From contig CAMBXO010000003.1 of NCBI GenBank assembly GCA_945871915.1, positions 1 to 64,000 of the forward strand: a stretch of 64,000 nt of DNA, in the 5' to 3' direction. The notes below the pieces were generated by a model, which worked only from the letters and a program-made list of their open reading frames with translations, did no database searches and was not told the origin of the DNA. How positions within the stretch are numbered: position 1 is the first letter of the stretch; the number at the start of each line of letters is the position of its first letter. Source of the DNA: Singulisphaera sp. GP187 (GTDB lineage: Bacteria; Planctomycetota; Phycisphaerae; Phycisphaerales; SM1A02). This document shows positions 25,799 through 35,465 of the stretch, piece after piece. A program made the position numbers and the translations under genes.

Positions 25799-27625
25799 AT
25801 GGCGATTCGCATCACCCTCCCTGCCCGCCTAAGGATTCGCCTTGGCCTTGACCGCGAATGGTGGCTTTTGCTCGTTGCGGCCGCCCTTGGTGCGGTCATG
25901 GGCGTTGCCGCGATCGCCTTCATTCAGCCGATCCGGTGGCTTGAACAAGCCCCTGATCGCTTTGGCTCCTTGGCTCCACAACTCGCCACCATTCTTACGC
26001 TGACCGCACCGATTGCAGGGGCACTGCTTGCGGGCCTTGTGTTTTGGATTGTTCCGTCCAGCTTTCGGGGTCACGGAGTCTCCCGCGTTTTATATGCGGT
26101 CAATCGGCAGCAATCCAGCATGCCGCTACGCATCGGCATTCGCCATTGGCTTGCCAGCACATGCACGATCGGCTCAGGTGGAAGTGGCGGACCCGAAGGC
26201 CCGATCGTCACGATCGGCGCCACCATTGGCAGCAATGCGGCCCGATGGTTGCGGGGAGACATTGCAAGCACGGCCACACTGCTTGGTTGCGGAACCGCCG
26301 CTGGACTTGCCGCTGTCTTTAACGCGCCACTCGCCGGAATCTTTTTTACGCTTGAAGTGATCCTTCGCGATTTTTCTCTGCGCACCTTTACACCGATTGT
26401 CGTCGCTGGTGTGGTCAGTGCCGCAACGGCCCAGACGATTCTTGGCTCGCAGCAGCCACTCTTTGGAGTCGGTCCCGAACACTTTCAAGCCACCAATGAT
26501 TTCTTTTCACTCTCACAAACACCGCTCTTTGTTGCGTTGGGAGTGTTCTGCGCCTTACCGGCCGTTGGATTTACTCGGCTCCTTCCGTTTGCAGAGCGAC
26601 TCTTTCATCGCATTCCCGTGCATCGAAATTTGCGACCCGCAATCGGTGCGACCATCCTGTGTGCCCTCGGAACGCTCTTTGTGATTGTTCTGCCTGACAG
26701 CCACGCACAACCACCTTTTTATGGCGCTGGCTACGCGGTGACACGCGAGCTGATGGACAGCAGTTTTTATTCCGCGGCATTGAACGCAACACCGATGGTC
26801 ATGGCGGTTCTGGCAACCATCGTTCTTGCATCCGGTGTCCTCAAAGCGATTGCAACATGTCTCACACTTGGTTCGGGTGGCGCGGGCGGACTGTTTGCGC
26901 CCAGTCTCTTGCTTGGAGCCATGACCGGCGGATCCTTTGGACTCTTTTTACATGCCATCGGATTCTCGTCAGCTCCTGATCCATCTCACTGCGCCCTCGT
27001 GGGCATGACCGCCATGATTGCCGCGACCAGCCATGCGCCACTCACTGGTGTCCTGTTGGTCTATGAACTCACCGGAAATTACAGCGTGATCCTTCCGCTC
27101 ATGCTCACGGCGGTGCTGGCCACAACGGTTAGTCGGTTGCTTCATCGTGACAGCATTTACACCGCAGAACTCTCGGCCCTGGGCATTCGGCTTGGAAGTA
27201 TGAGCGATCACACCGTGCTTCGTAGGGTGCGCGTCGGCGACCTTGCATTGATTACGCCTACGACGGCACTCCTGCATGAACCCGCATCGCGTTTGGTTCA
27301 GTTGATGCAGCAGCATGCCGTTGACGACTTTATTGTTCTTGATTCCAACCAACACTATCGTGGCATGGTGACCTCTCGCGACTTGCGCGAAGCCCTCGTG
27401 AATCCCGAAGCCATTCCATTGCTGACCGTTGAGGAACTCACGCGCGACGATTTACCCTTTGTGCTGAGCGGCGACACGCTTGATATCGCGATTGATCGGT
27501 TTAGTCGCCATAGCGTTGAAACGCTGCCTGTGGTGCATGACCTTCGCGTGCCAAAGGTGCATGGGCTGATTAGTCGACAAGAATTGTTGCGCCGCTATCA
27601 ACTTGAACTCGAGCGATCCACATGA
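25799..27625 (+). CDS. ClC-family chloride channel/antiporter with C-terminal CBS pair
   Basis: A 608-residue membrane transporter. The anion-selectivity motifs are GSGGSGGPEGPIV (about 125-137; the gating Glu is kept but the usual Arg of GREGP is Pro) and GSGGAGGLFAPSLLLG (about 358-373, the GxFxP motif). Around ten hydrophobic spans precede a cytoplasmic CBS tandem (about 475-600), which usually senses adenine nucleotides. Retention of the external Glu fits H+/Cl- exchange or gated transport. The ATG at 25799 is preferred over an upstream in-frame start at 25682, which lies before the promoter box and overlaps the rpoZ promoter. Its stop overlaps rnpA (ATGA). Confidence 0.92.
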   Translation: MAIRITLPARLRIRLGLDREWWLLLVAAALGAVMGVAAIAFIQPIRWLEQAPDRFGSLAPQLATILTLTAPIAGALLAGLVFWIVPSSFRGHGVSRVLYAVNRQQSSMPLRIGIRHWLASTCTIGSGGSGGPEGPIVTIGATIGSNAARWLRGDIASTATLLGCGTAAGLAAVFNAPLAGIFFTLEVILRDFSLRTFTPIVVAGVVSAATAQTILGSQQPLFGVGPEHFQATNDFFSLSQTPLFVALGVFCALPAVGFTRLLPFAERLFHRIPVHRNLRPAIGATILCALGTLFVIVLPDSHAQPPFYGAGYAVTRELMDSSFYSAALNATPMVMAVLATIVLASGVLKAIATCLTLGSGGAGGLFAPSLLLGAMTGGSFGLFLHAIGFSSAPDPSHCALVGMTAMIAATSHAPLTGVLLVYELTGNYSVILPLMLTAVLATTVSRLLHRDSIYTAELSALGIRLGSMSDHTVLRRVRVGDLALITPTTALLHEPASRLVQLMQQHAVDDFIVLDSNQHYRGMVTSRDLREALVNPEAIPLLTVEELTRDDLPFVLSGDTLDIAIDRFSRHSVETLPVVHDLRVPKVHGLISRQELLRRYQLELERST

Positions 27626-28035
27626 GCGAACGACTTGGGTTTTCATCTGCAATGCGGGTTCGATTGGACCGCGATTTTCGCCGCGCGTATGACCTTCGGG
27701 TGCGACGCGACCTGACATTCGCGATGCTTCTTGTTGCGCCCAATCAGCTTCTCCATGCGCGACTCGGCATCAGCATTTCGCGTCGCGTTGGAAGTGCTGC
27801 TTGCCGAAATCGAATCAAGCGGCTCCTTCGTGAAGCCTTTCGTCTTGAGCAAAAGATGATGACCGCAGGCGTGGACTACATCGTGCAGGTTCGGCCCCAT
27901 CAACCCAACACGCTTGAGGTGTATCGTGCCGCGCTCCTCAAACATGCAGCCATTGCGGGCGATTTGGCGCTTAAGGCACAGGATCGGCGCCGCAATCACC
28001 CCACGGATGACATCGGCTCACTCGGCGGAGCGTAA
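27622..28035 (+). CDS. rnpA: Ribonuclease P protein component
   Basis: The protein subunit of RNase P, which matures tRNA 5' ends. The family helix [22 protein letters not shown] (split here as [14 protein letters not shown] and LLREAF) sits at about 54-74 and the FAMLLVAPN strand at about 34-42. It has 137 residues; the last 20 or so (from DRRRNHPT) look non-conserved and are antisense to the end of yidD. It overlaps the ClC gene by 4 bp instead of following rpmH, the usual bacterial arrangement. It is convergent with yidD, with a 65-bp overlap. Confidence 0.93.
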   Translation: MSERLGFSSAMRVRLDRDFRRAYDLRVRRDLTFAMLLVAPNQLLHARLGISISRRVGSAACRNRIKRLLREAFRLEQKMMTAGVDYIVQVRPHQPNTLEVYRAALLKHAAIAGDLALKAQDRRRNHPTDDIGSLGGA

Positions 28036-28204
28036 GCCACGCACCACGCATGGTGCCGTGACGCGTGAAGGCTTCAGTTGCATACACCGAACAACTTGGC
28101 ACAAATCGGCAACGGCCGCCCAGCCAAGGCGACAGAAGAATTTGATAGAGGCGGATGGCCGCAAGGCAGCCTCGCGCGACGAATCCGATGCGCCCCTGCG
28201 TCAC
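27971..28204 (-). CDS. yidD: Membrane protein insertion efficiency factor YidD
   Basis: A 77-residue YidD protein, a peripheral membrane factor thought to aid YidC-dependent insertion. The family signature is nearly complete: [20 protein letters not shown], then [14 protein letters not shown] and [15 protein letters not shown] with its conserved cysteines. The GTG start sits in a GTGA overlap with the stop of the FAH gene, so it is translated from that operon. In most bacteria yidD follows rnpA on the same strand; here it is on the opposite strand, and its 3' 65 bp are antisense to rnpA. Confidence 0.93.
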   Translation of the reverse strand: MTQGRIGFVARGCLAAIRLYQILLSPWLGGRCRFVPSCSVYATEAFTRHGTMRGAWLTLRRVSRCHPWGDCGADPVP

Positions 28205-28863
28205 GGCAATTCACGTACTGGATTGCGAGTTCGCCCAACACCCGCAATTTCCACAACAACTTCGTCACCGTCTTTCAGAAACAGCGGCGGCACGCGAGCC
28301 GCACCAACACCCGATGGAGAGCCCGTGAGAATGATGGTGCCTTTCAGCAACGTTGTGCCGCGACTGAGCGCAGCAATAATGCGAGGAACGCTATGAAACA
28401 TTTGGCTTGTCGAAGCATCCTGCACCACCTGACCATTCAATTTTGTTTGCAATCGCAAACAGCTCGGATCACCGACGCTGTGAGCTGACATCGGCTCGCT
28501 CAATGGACAAAAGGTGTCGAAGCTCTTGCCTCGACAAAATTGCCCGCCGGAACCCTGCTTCTGCCACCATCGCGCGCTCACATCATTGGCGGCTCGATAG
28601 GCGCGCACCACACTCAGCGCGTCTGACTCCGGCACATCACGACAATCCCGGCCGATCTCAATGGCTAACTCTCCCTCGTAGTCCACTTGCGGGCCATGCT
28701 CTCTGCAAATCGGTGGAATCTCAATCGTGTCCCCATCTCCAATCACGCACGCGGGATTCTTGAGAAACACAATTGGATTCGGATCCACCACGCCGCCCAT
28801 CTCTGCGGCATGGTCTGCATAGTTACGCCCAATGGCCAGAATGGCTGGGGGAATAAATTTCAT
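28201..28863 (-). CDS. Fumarylacetoacetate hydrolase family protein
   Basis: A 220-residue FAH-fold enzyme of the small acylpyruvase/2-hydroxyhepta-2,4-diene-1,7-dioate isomerase type. The divalent-metal and active-site motifs are [13 protein letters not shown] (about 11-23), [15 protein letters not shown] (about 60-74, metal-binding Glu residues), [13 protein letters not shown] (about 110-122) and [14 protein letters not shown] (about 180-193). Family members cleave or isomerise C-C bonds in acylpyruvates or homoprotocatechuate intermediates, and some decarboxylate oxaloacetate. The genes around it do not name a pathway. It starts at the 3' end of the 651-residue protein gene (1-bp overlap). 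Confidence 0.9.
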   Translation of the reverse strand: MKFIPPAILAIGRNYADHAAEMGGVVDPNPIVFLKNPACVIGDGDTIEIPPICREHGPQVDYEGELAIEIGRDCRDVPESDALSVVRAYRAANDVSARWWQKQGSGGQFCRGKSFDTFCPLSEPMSAHSVGDPSCLRLQTKLNGQVVQDASTSQMFHSVPRIIAALSRGTTLLKGTIILTGSPSGVGAARVPPLFLKDGDEVVVEIAGVGRTRNPVRELP

Positions 28864-30818
28864 TAGCGGTGCAACACTCCTGCTCGATTCTGCTCGGCCA
28901 CCGCCGCCTCTTTTTGCTTGGCGAGCTCAGCCTGTGCCTGACGATACTCCTCCATACCAGGTGGCTCGGGAAACACTTGTTCCAGTTGATACACGCCTGA
29001 CAACGGCCCCGCCGCAAGTTCCGCGGCAACTTGATCTTTGACTGCGTCGTAGGCCATGCGCTTTTGTTCATCACCCGCACGGTTGTAGAGAACCAGTCGA
29101 TCCAAGAGCGGCTGCGTCTGATCCCGAATCAACGCCACAAACACATTCTCCACACTGCTTCGGAGATCGCCCACCAAGTCGGCCATGCGCCGTTCGCCAA
29201 ATCGATTCACAAAATCGGTGTACCGCGTGCTTTGAAAATATTCGGTGAGTTCGCGAGCAAAGGTCAGTGCATCATCCAGCGTCTTTTTCTTGCCCATCAT
29301 CAGACCATCTCGAAACCCTCGCTGCAATGCCGCATAGACATCGGTGCGAGCCACATCGGGGACCATTTCGTACTCACCATAGGTGGTCTCACGCACAAAG
29401 TCCTCAATCGGCATGGCGTACTTGGTGCTGGGAATCACGCCACCACGACCATACATGCCATCAAGATGGTCCATGATTTCTTTGGCTGCCTCGAGATCAC
29501 CGGCTCGAAACAACTGACGGATCGCCTGCGCCATAAAGTTCTCGTGAAAGTCCACAAAGGCATCTCCACCAGCCCCCTGGGTTTTGTAGTGCTTTCGATA
29601 CAACTCGCCGAAATATTTTTCGATCGCCTTAATCCAGCGAAGGTCATGCATGCGTGTGGGATTGTCATTGGAAAATACATCGACCGTCATCATGCCTGAG
29701 TGATTCAAAGCCTGCATCGCCTGAATCGAAGCGCGGTCGTTGTTCATCACTTTGTACACATCGTCCTGGCTGGTGTAACGGGCCGATCCTTCCTCGGCAC
29801 CCTGTTTGCTGAAATAAAATGCATGGCTCTGCGGATGTCGCCAATCAAATGGACCCCAGTCCCGCGTGTAGTCCGCCATCAGCGACGGACTCATGTTGTA
29901 ATCCTCACGCAGCACTTTCTTGCGAAGAAACTGAATCAGCGCATCTTTGGCCTTCACCATCGCCGGATCTCCAAACACTCGATCAAAGGCCGCATACACC
30001 GGATCGTTTTTCGAAAAGCGTTCTTCCAATCCAAGCATCTTGGCGTAGGCCGACGCCTTACTCGCCTGCCACCGCCCAACATTCATCAGAAATTCCCGAT
30101 CCAATTTGAACGCAAACCGTCGCTCAAATGGGGACAATTCCGCGGTGAGGCGGTTCTCCAATTCCTTCACGTCCGGGTGCTCGGCCTCAAGTTGCTCAAT
30201 GGAATCTGGTGCATCAGCAATGCGTCGCAACCATTGTTCACGCTCCAATTGATCCATCGGAGGTGGACCGAGCAGAAAGTGCCACTCCTTTGCAAATTCT
30301 CTCTTGTAATGAAGGTGCGCATCGTCGGACACGCCATCAATCTTGTGAGCGAACCAAAACGCAAGTTCCTTATTCAGACCAAGATCATTGGGGTTGTACC
30401 GAAGCCCTCGATTTCGAACCAGATCGATCCCAGCATTCACCCACGCCCACCGTTCTTGCGGCGTGTTGGTCAGAACGCTGATGTTGTACGCCATGTTGTG
30501 ACCATGAAATCCCCACACTTCAGCAAATCGCGGCTGCAGTTTGGTAATCAAGTCCGCGTCAGCCATGGCCTCGTAGTACAGCCCCTTTTCTTTTTGTGAT
30601 TGCAACTTGATCCAAAGGTAATCCGCAATGATGCCTCGCAAAGCTCCGATGGCCGTTCCCAACACCACAATGGGCGGTGCACCCTCGATGGGATCTGCGG
30701 TAAACCGAAGCCCTTGAGTCTTGGCGACTGAAAGCATGCGAGGAACCAACACGCCGCTTCCAAGCGCGCCGGCCAGAACGATGACAACACAGCAGAGTTG
30801 AATCACTCGGTCACCCAT
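28863..30818 (-). CDS. Membrane-anchored protein of unknown function in the ABC-2/SPFH module
   Basis: A 651-residue protein that I cannot assign to a named family. The chosen ATG gives GDRVIQLCCVVIVLAGALGS, a single N-terminal membrane anchor or signal. Residues about 60-200 look like helical TPR-type repeats (LWIKLQSQKEKGLYYEAMADADLI, then WVNAGIDLVRNRGLRYNP). The remainder is long, helical and soluble. The C-terminus is charged and Ala/Glu/Gln-rich. It lies 3 nt after the ABC-2 permease stop and is followed by the FAH gene with a 1-bp overlap, so it is a member of the export operon and possibly its extracytoplasmic partner. A longer upstream start would overlap the permease gene. Confidence 0.8.
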   Translation of the reverse strand: MGDRVIQLCCVVIVLAGALGSGVLVPRMLSVAKTQGLRFTADPIEGAPPIVVLGTAIGALRGIIADYLWIKLQSQKEKGLYYEAMADADLITKLQPRFAEVWGFHGHNMAYNISVLTNTPQERWAWVNAGIDLVRNRGLRYNPNDLGLNKELAFWFAHKIDGVSDDAHLHYKREFAKEWHFLLGPPPMDQLEREQWLRRIADAPDSIEQLEAEHPDVKELENRLTAELSPFERRFAFKLDREFLMNVGRWQASKASAYAKMLGLEERFSKNDPVYAAFDRVFGDPAMVKAKDALIQFLRKKVLREDYNMSPSLMADYTRDWGPFDWRHPQSHAFYFSKQGAEEGSARYTSQDDVYKVMNNDRASIQAMQALNHSGMMTVDVFSNDNPTRMHDLRWIKAIEKYFGELYRKHYKTQGAGGDAFVDFHENFMAQAIRQLFRAGDLEAAKEIMDHLDGMYGRGGVIPSTKYAMPIEDFVRETTYGEYEMVPDVARTDVYAALQRGFRDGLMMGKKKTLDDALTFARELTEYFQSTRYTDFVNRFGERRMADLVGDLRSSVENVFVALIRDQTQPLLDRLVLYNRAGDEQKRMAYDAVKDQVAAELAAGPLSGVYQLEQVFPEPPGMEEYRQAQAELAKQKEAAVAEQNRAGVLHR

Positions 30819-30820
30819 CG

Positions 30821-32860
30821 TTATCCCTGCCCCGAATAGATCGCCAATTCCTTGCGGCGAAAGGCAAGCCAACCGATCAGAAGCGTGGCGCCTGTCCACA
30901 CGACTCCAACAACAGCCAGTGCCCGCATCACCTCGTCCCATCCGACATTGATTCCTCGCACCAGCGATTCATTGGCGCTGGTCTCACCAAATGGCCGCAG
31001 CAGAAATTCCACGGAATTGGCCAAGGCATAGATGATCGTTGCAACAACTTGGGCCACCATGCTCGACCCCAAATCAAGGCTCTGGTAACGAATGCTCTCT
31101 GCCAGAAATTGGGTCATGCTCCCTGCAAGAAACACGGCAAAACTCAACAAACAAGCGACCGGGAATGAAAGAATGGTGGCGCTGCACACGGCAAGCATGG
31201 CAAGAAACGAGAGTTTGACCAAATTGACCGCCATGCCTCGCAAATAGTTGGCCTCGAAACCACCCACTCTGTAAAACAGTTCGACTGCGTCAGCATCCCA
31301 ATTGAATGTGAATTCGCCTGGCTGAAAAGCTTTCGCCGTGGCGTCAAACTCAAGATTCATCAGTTCGATAGAAAGTTTTCCCTCCTCATCAATCAAGTCC
31401 GAGGGAATCGCAATCACACTGCTGGTCGCTGGAACAAACTTGCGATCGATCCAACTTCCATCCCTGAATCGAAACACCACCGGATACACACTGTGCGTGT
31501 CACTGCCGCCTGCATGCAGCAGAAATCGCAGAGTGAGCGAGTGACCAGGCCGTTTAGCACCTTGCAATCCGCTGAACACCAGGGTCTTGCTTTCGCCCGG
31601 CCCAACCATGCGCTGCGAAGCCAGAAAATCCTTCTGCCGCTCAGCACTGACATCCCGACGGACATCCTCGATCCGCTTTCGCCCCTCTTGAATGTCCGCC
31701 TTGAGGATTGCATCACTGGCAATCGCGGCATCCACCGCACCGAGTAATTGATCGCGGGTCATTCCGTGATAGGGCGGAAACGCTGACTCTCTGGCCACCA
31801 TCACTTCATCTCGAACCGCAAGCCGATCCAGTTCATCCAAGGCCGGCCGCGTTCGCATCCACTGCACAAACAAAAAGATTCCAACGCCGCTCACCACCAG
31901 CAGCACGGCGTTCATGGTCACAATGCCAACCCACTTCCCAAGCAAATACTGCAGCCGCGGCAATGGTTTGGTGAGCAGTTGCCAGATTTGGCGGTCACGA
32001 ATCTCAAAGGCAACCGTGGCACATCCAAGCGTGAGCGTCATGCAGGCCGCACACACATAGGTCAGATCCAAACTGCGTGCCATGAAACTTTGTATCTGGT
32101 AACGAAGCGGACTCTTGTGGTCGATGAACACGGGAATGAGCGGCAAGGCGACCAACAGCACCACAATAAAGGCGACGCTAATGCGCAGCCGAACGGATTC
32201 ACGCACCACCGTTTGTGCGACCGCCATCCAACGAGGCTTGCCGGAAAGTCCAACAAGAAGCAGTTTCATGAGCAGCGTGAAACTGACGACAAGTCCCGAC
32301 AAGCCAGTGGCGACAAAGGTCATTGCCGGCCGATCAAGCATCACACCCGCAATGCCCATTATTAGGCCCGTTGTCACCATGAACAGATAGCCGGGAAGAA
32401 GTCCAAGCCACACCGCGCCAACACTTGATGCAATCAGGACTCCGGTCACCATGCACGGAGTCTGAACACTCTCCACCAGAAACGGTGGCGACCACTCCGG
32501 GTACCGAGGCAACAAAAGCACCTCGCTCACCATCAGCGGATCCATCACGGCACCCTTTCGATCAAAGAGTTCCTCCCCAATTCTTTTGAGGCGCTCGCTC
32601 GAAAATGTCTCTTGAAGAATGATCACTTCACCCCGTTCAAGCAATGCGACACTTACAGGATCCCGCTCAACAAGGTTGGCTTTTTGTAGAGCGGAAACGA
32701 TGGCCTGCCGACGCACATCAAGTGAAATGGCTTGCACCAAAAACGGAGCCATGAGCACCACCACCAGCAGACTCACCGCCACGCTGCACCACCACCTCAC
32801 TGAGGTTCGTTGCAGCGCGTCCTGCACATTCCGCCAGCGACGCGGAGATGACTCACTCAC
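30821..32860 (-). CDS. ABC-2 type transporter permease with large extracytoplasmic domain
   Basis: A 679-residue permease. The first membrane helix is at about 27-45, and a cluster of spans lies at about 140-260. An ABC-2 coupling segment (IRDRQIWQLLTKPLPRLQYLLGKWVG near 288-313) is followed by two more spans. A large insert of about 200 residues (about 345-540) contains coiled coil (RKRIEDVRRDVSAERQ) and a beta-rich part, and further spans end the protein. The split into an N-terminal and a C-terminal membrane half with a soluble insert resembles permeases that contact extracytoplasmic partners. It overlaps its ATPase gene by 4 bp. Confidence 0.85.
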   Translation of the reverse strand: MSESSPRRWRNVQDALQRTSVRWWCSVAVSLLVVVLMAPFLVQAISLDVRRQAIVSALQKANLVERDPVSVALLERGEVIILQETFSSERLKRIGEELFDRKGAVMDPLMVSEVLLLPRYPEWSPPFLVESVQTPCMVTGVLIASSVGAVWLGLLPGYLFMVTTGLIMGIAGVMLDRPAMTFVATGLSGLVVSFTLLMKLLLVGLSGKPRWMAVAQTVVRESVRLRISVAFIVVLLVALPLIPVFIDHKSPLRYQIQSFMARSLDLTYVCAACMTLTLGCATVAFEIRDRQIWQLLTKPLPRLQYLLGKWVGIVTMNAVLLVVSGVGIFLFVQWMRTRPALDELDRLAVRDEVMVARESAFPPYHGMTRDQLLGAVDAAIASDAILKADIQEGRKRIEDVRRDVSAERQKDFLASQRMVGPGESKTLVFSGLQGAKRPGHSLTLRFLLHAGGSDTHSVYPVVFRFRDGSWIDRKFVPATSSVIAIPSDLIDEEGKLSIELMNLEFDATAKAFQPGEFTFNWDADAVELFYRVGGFEANYLRGMAVNLVKLSFLAMLAVCSATILSFPVACLLSFAVFLAGSMTQFLAESIRYQSLDLGSSMVAQVVATIIYALANSVEFLLRPFGETSANESLVRGINVGWDEVMRALAVVGVVWTGATLLIGWLAFRRKELAIYSGQG

Positions 32861-34035
32861 GATCCTGAACCCCCGCCGTTCTTGGAATCATCCCCGAGCA
32901 ATCCGTCAATCACGCTTCGGTCAACCTGCTTGACCGGCTTTGGAATCGGCGAAACCGCAGGCGCAACAGCGGGCGGAACGGTTGCGGCTGGCGAAACCAG
33001 TGCATCAAGTTCGGCCCGATCATGCTTTGGACGAATCGGCGCCACTGGCGCAATCGGTGCAACTGTTTGGGTTCGCGACAATTCTTGCAACAACGACTCT
33101 CCCTGTGCAGGGTGAGCCAAGAATTCGGCCACTCGACCGCCATGGAGCGCGCCGCTGGTGGCCACCTGTTCAGATCGTGCCTGTTCCACAATCCGCATAA
33201 ACAAGTCTTCCAACTTCTGGCGAGGAGCCTGAACACTTTCGATCGTTGCCCCTTCGCATTCCATCAAGACCTGCTGAACGCGCTCCACCGTCTTTGGCTG
33301 AAGTCGCCGCGTTTCGATCAGGGTGTGATTGGTGTCCTGCAAAAGCGACTCGCTTGTCCCGGCAGCTCGAATGCGCCCACCGTACAAAACAACCATGCGA
33401 TCACAGACATCCTCCACATCCGCGAGCAAGTGACTGCTCAGCAGAATCGTTTTGCCACGCCTGCCAAGTTCCAGAAGTAAATCCTTCACTTGCCGAGTAC
33501 CGATGGGGTCTAGACCACTGGTGGGTTCATCAAGAATGAGAAATTCCGGATCATTGATGAGCGCCTGAGCCAACCCAAGTCGACGGGCCATTCCCTTTGA
33601 AAACTCGCCGACGGAGCGGTGAGCCACTTGGTGCAAACCAACCATTTCAAGCAATTCTCCAACGCGCCGCCGCCTCGTTGACCGATCTAGGCCAAAGAGT
33701 TTTCCGTAATAATCAAGCGTTTCCATCGGATTCAGAAATCGATAGAGATAACTTTCCTCCGGCAGATAGCCGATCCGTGACTTCACACGCACATTGTCAG
33801 GAAATTGACCAAGCACTTCGAGCCGGCCCTTGGTGGGACGCAGCAACCCAAGGATCATTTTGATGGTCGTGCTCTTACCGCTTCCATTGGGGCCCAGCAA
33901 TCCAAAAATTTCATTTGGGCGAATGTCAAAGTCAATGTCGTCTACCGCCACCGCTTTCGACCGCATCCAAAAGTCGGTAAAGACCTTGGTGAGCCCAACG
34001 GCCTCAACCACTTTGGCGCCACGACTCAGATCCAT
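32857..34035 (-). CDS. ABC-2 type transporter ATP-binding protein
   Basis: A 392-residue ATPase of the ABC-2/CcmA type. Walker A is GPNGSGKST (about 47-55), the Q-loop region is YLPEESYLYRFLNP, the signature is EFSKGM (variant of LSGGQ) near 145, Walker B is FLILDEPTSGLDP near 167-179 and the H-loop is LLSSHLLADVED. After about residue 230 a DUF4162-like segment and a Pro/Ala/Val-rich tail of about 100 residues (TVAPIAPVAPIRP) extend beyond the usual length. The ATG at 34035 overlaps the SPFH gene stop (ATGA), linking exporter and SPFH proteins in one transcript. Confidence 0.93.
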   Translation of the reverse strand: MDLSRGAKVVEAVGLTKVFTDFWMRSKAVAVDDIDFDIRPNEIFGLLGPNGSGKSTTIKMILGLLRPTKGRLEVLGQFPDNVRVKSRIGYLPEESYLYRFLNPMETLDYYGKLFGLDRSTRRRRVGELLEMVGLHQVAHRSVGEFSKGMARRLGLAQALINDPEFLILDEPTSGLDPIGTRQVKDLLLELGRRGKTILLSSHLLADVEDVCDRMVVLYGGRIRAAGTSESLLQDTNHTLIETRRLQPKTVERVQQVLMECEGATIESVQAPRQKLEDLFMRIVEQARSEQVATSGALHGGRVAEFLAHPAQGESLLQELSRTQTVAPIAPVAPIRPKHDRAELDALVSPAATVPPAVAPAVSPIPKPVKQVDRSVIDGLLGDDSKNGGGSGS

Positions 34036-35465
34036 CACTTGTTCTCCCGCCCGAATCCCTTTTCGCCCTCTGCATTCAGACGGCGGCCCGCTTGATTGAT
34101 CATGATCTGACGGACTCCAAGGTTCCATGTCGGTCGCATGGCATCTTCCATACTGCGGGCTTGTTTGCGACGATCAACATCCGCTTGCCGCCGAATCTGC
34201 ATCACCTCTGGACTGCTGGCCACCGACAACTGGCTCATTCCGGTTTCCGGCGGAAGGTTGAAGACTTCGACTTCCGGTTGTGACAACACACTTCGCAATG
34301 CATCCAGCCACATTTGGCGAGCAAGTTGTTTAGGGTTTTGGCGGAAAGTCTCGCGAAGACCCTCGATACGGCGAACTTCTGACCCAAGCGAACTTGCAAT
34401 GGCACTCTGATAGGCCGACGCGTGCTGAATAATGTTGCTGGCGGTGCCTCCAATGTCCTTCGCCGCTAGGCGTTCTCCTACTGCACGAAGCAGACGATCC
34501 GATTCGGCTCGATCCGCCCCTGCAAGCGACGCCTCGTAACCGTCGATCAGTTTCAGCACATCGGCATAGTGCGGACCTGCTGCGCCGAGCAACATGCCTG
34601 TCGCATCTTGACTGGCTCGATCCGCAGCGGTCTTGGCATCTTCTCGTGCCTTCTGCACCTGCCCAATCAGATTCCTCACCGCAAAGGGAGCGCTGCGTTC
34701 GGGCATGTTCACCCGCTGCAAAACAATTCCGCTGGACATGCTGTCTAAGACTGACTGCGCCCCCGCCTGAACCTCATGGGCTGGTTGCTCTCGCTGCCCA
34801 GTCAATTCGGAGAGATCCATCTTGGCCACAGCGGTCACCACGCCTCGCTGCAAAGCAAAGCGAACCAATCGGTCAGCCTCCTCAAGATTCACCGCGGCAA
34901 GAAACCGAACGGGATCTTCCACGACATACTCCGCGGTCAACTGAAGGTGGCCTAAGTCACCTTCAGAAGTCAGAACACTGCCATCGGTCCCCGGACGAAT
35001 CGGCCGCGTCGAATCGGCCATCTCGATTTGCTGTTCGATGGTGTGAGACTTGACGTCGGCCTTAGGCCAAAACTCATTTCGTAATTCCACCGTGCGACGC
35101 GTTTCAAAGACCGTGATTTCGCCAACCGGATAGGGCCAGAATGGATTCAGCCCCGGACCGATCGCTTCCATACCTGGTTCCCCCGCAACCCGTCCGAAAA
35201 TGGTTTTCACTCCGCTAAAGCCCTCTCGAACCGTTTGAAAACCGGAAAAGAGAAAGGTCACCAGCAATCCAAATATGGCAAGTTGCAGCAAGCGATAACT
35301 CAGTCGCAACGCCTCGCCAAGACTTTGATTGGCAGGATCCATGGCCTGCCGAATGGCGGCCTCTGCGGCAACTGGCTCAGAGACGGAAAATGTTGCACTG
35401 GCTTCACGCCGCGGTGCGTCGTCGGCTGGCTGAGACTCCACTTGATCTTTGGAATCTCCGATCAT
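34035..35465 (-). CDS. SPFH-domain membrane protein (HflK-like), second of three
   Basis: A 476-residue SPFH/Band 7 protein. An N-terminal soluble tail of about 55 residues precedes one membrane span (about 58-78, LLQLAIFGLLVTFLFSGF). The SPFH domain spans about 80-260 (GPGLNPFWPYPVGEITVFETRR, in pieces GPGLNPFWPYPVGE and ITVFETRR; TAEYVVEDPVRFL). A long alpha-helical, Ala/Glu-rich coiled-coil region follows (about 265-420), typical of oligomer-forming SPFH proteins. HflK/HflC assemble into a cage around FtsH in E. coli; no ftsH lies here. It overlaps both neighbours by 1-4 bp. Confidence 0.87.
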   Translation of the reverse strand: MIGDSKDQVESQPADDAPRREASATFSVSEPVAAEAAIRQAMDPANQSLGEALRLSYRLLQLAIFGLLVTFLFSGFQTVREGFSGVKTIFGRVAGEPGMEAIGPGLNPFWPYPVGEITVFETRRTVELRNEFWPKADVKSHTIEQQIEMADSTRPIRPGTDGSVLTSEGDLGHLQLTAEYVVEDPVRFLAAVNLEEADRLVRFALQRGVVTAVAKMDLSELTGQREQPAHEVQAGAQSVLDSMSSGIVLQRVNMPERSAPFAVRNLIGQVQKAREDAKTAADRASQDATGMLLGAAGPHYADVLKLIDGYEASLAGADRAESDRLLRAVGERLAAKDIGGTASNIIQHASAYQSAIASSLGSEVRRIEGLRETFRQNPKQLARQMWLDALRSVLSQPEVEVFNLPPETGMSQLSVASSPEVMQIRRQADVDRRKQARSMEDAMRPTWNLGVRQIMINQAGRRLNAEGEKGFGRENK

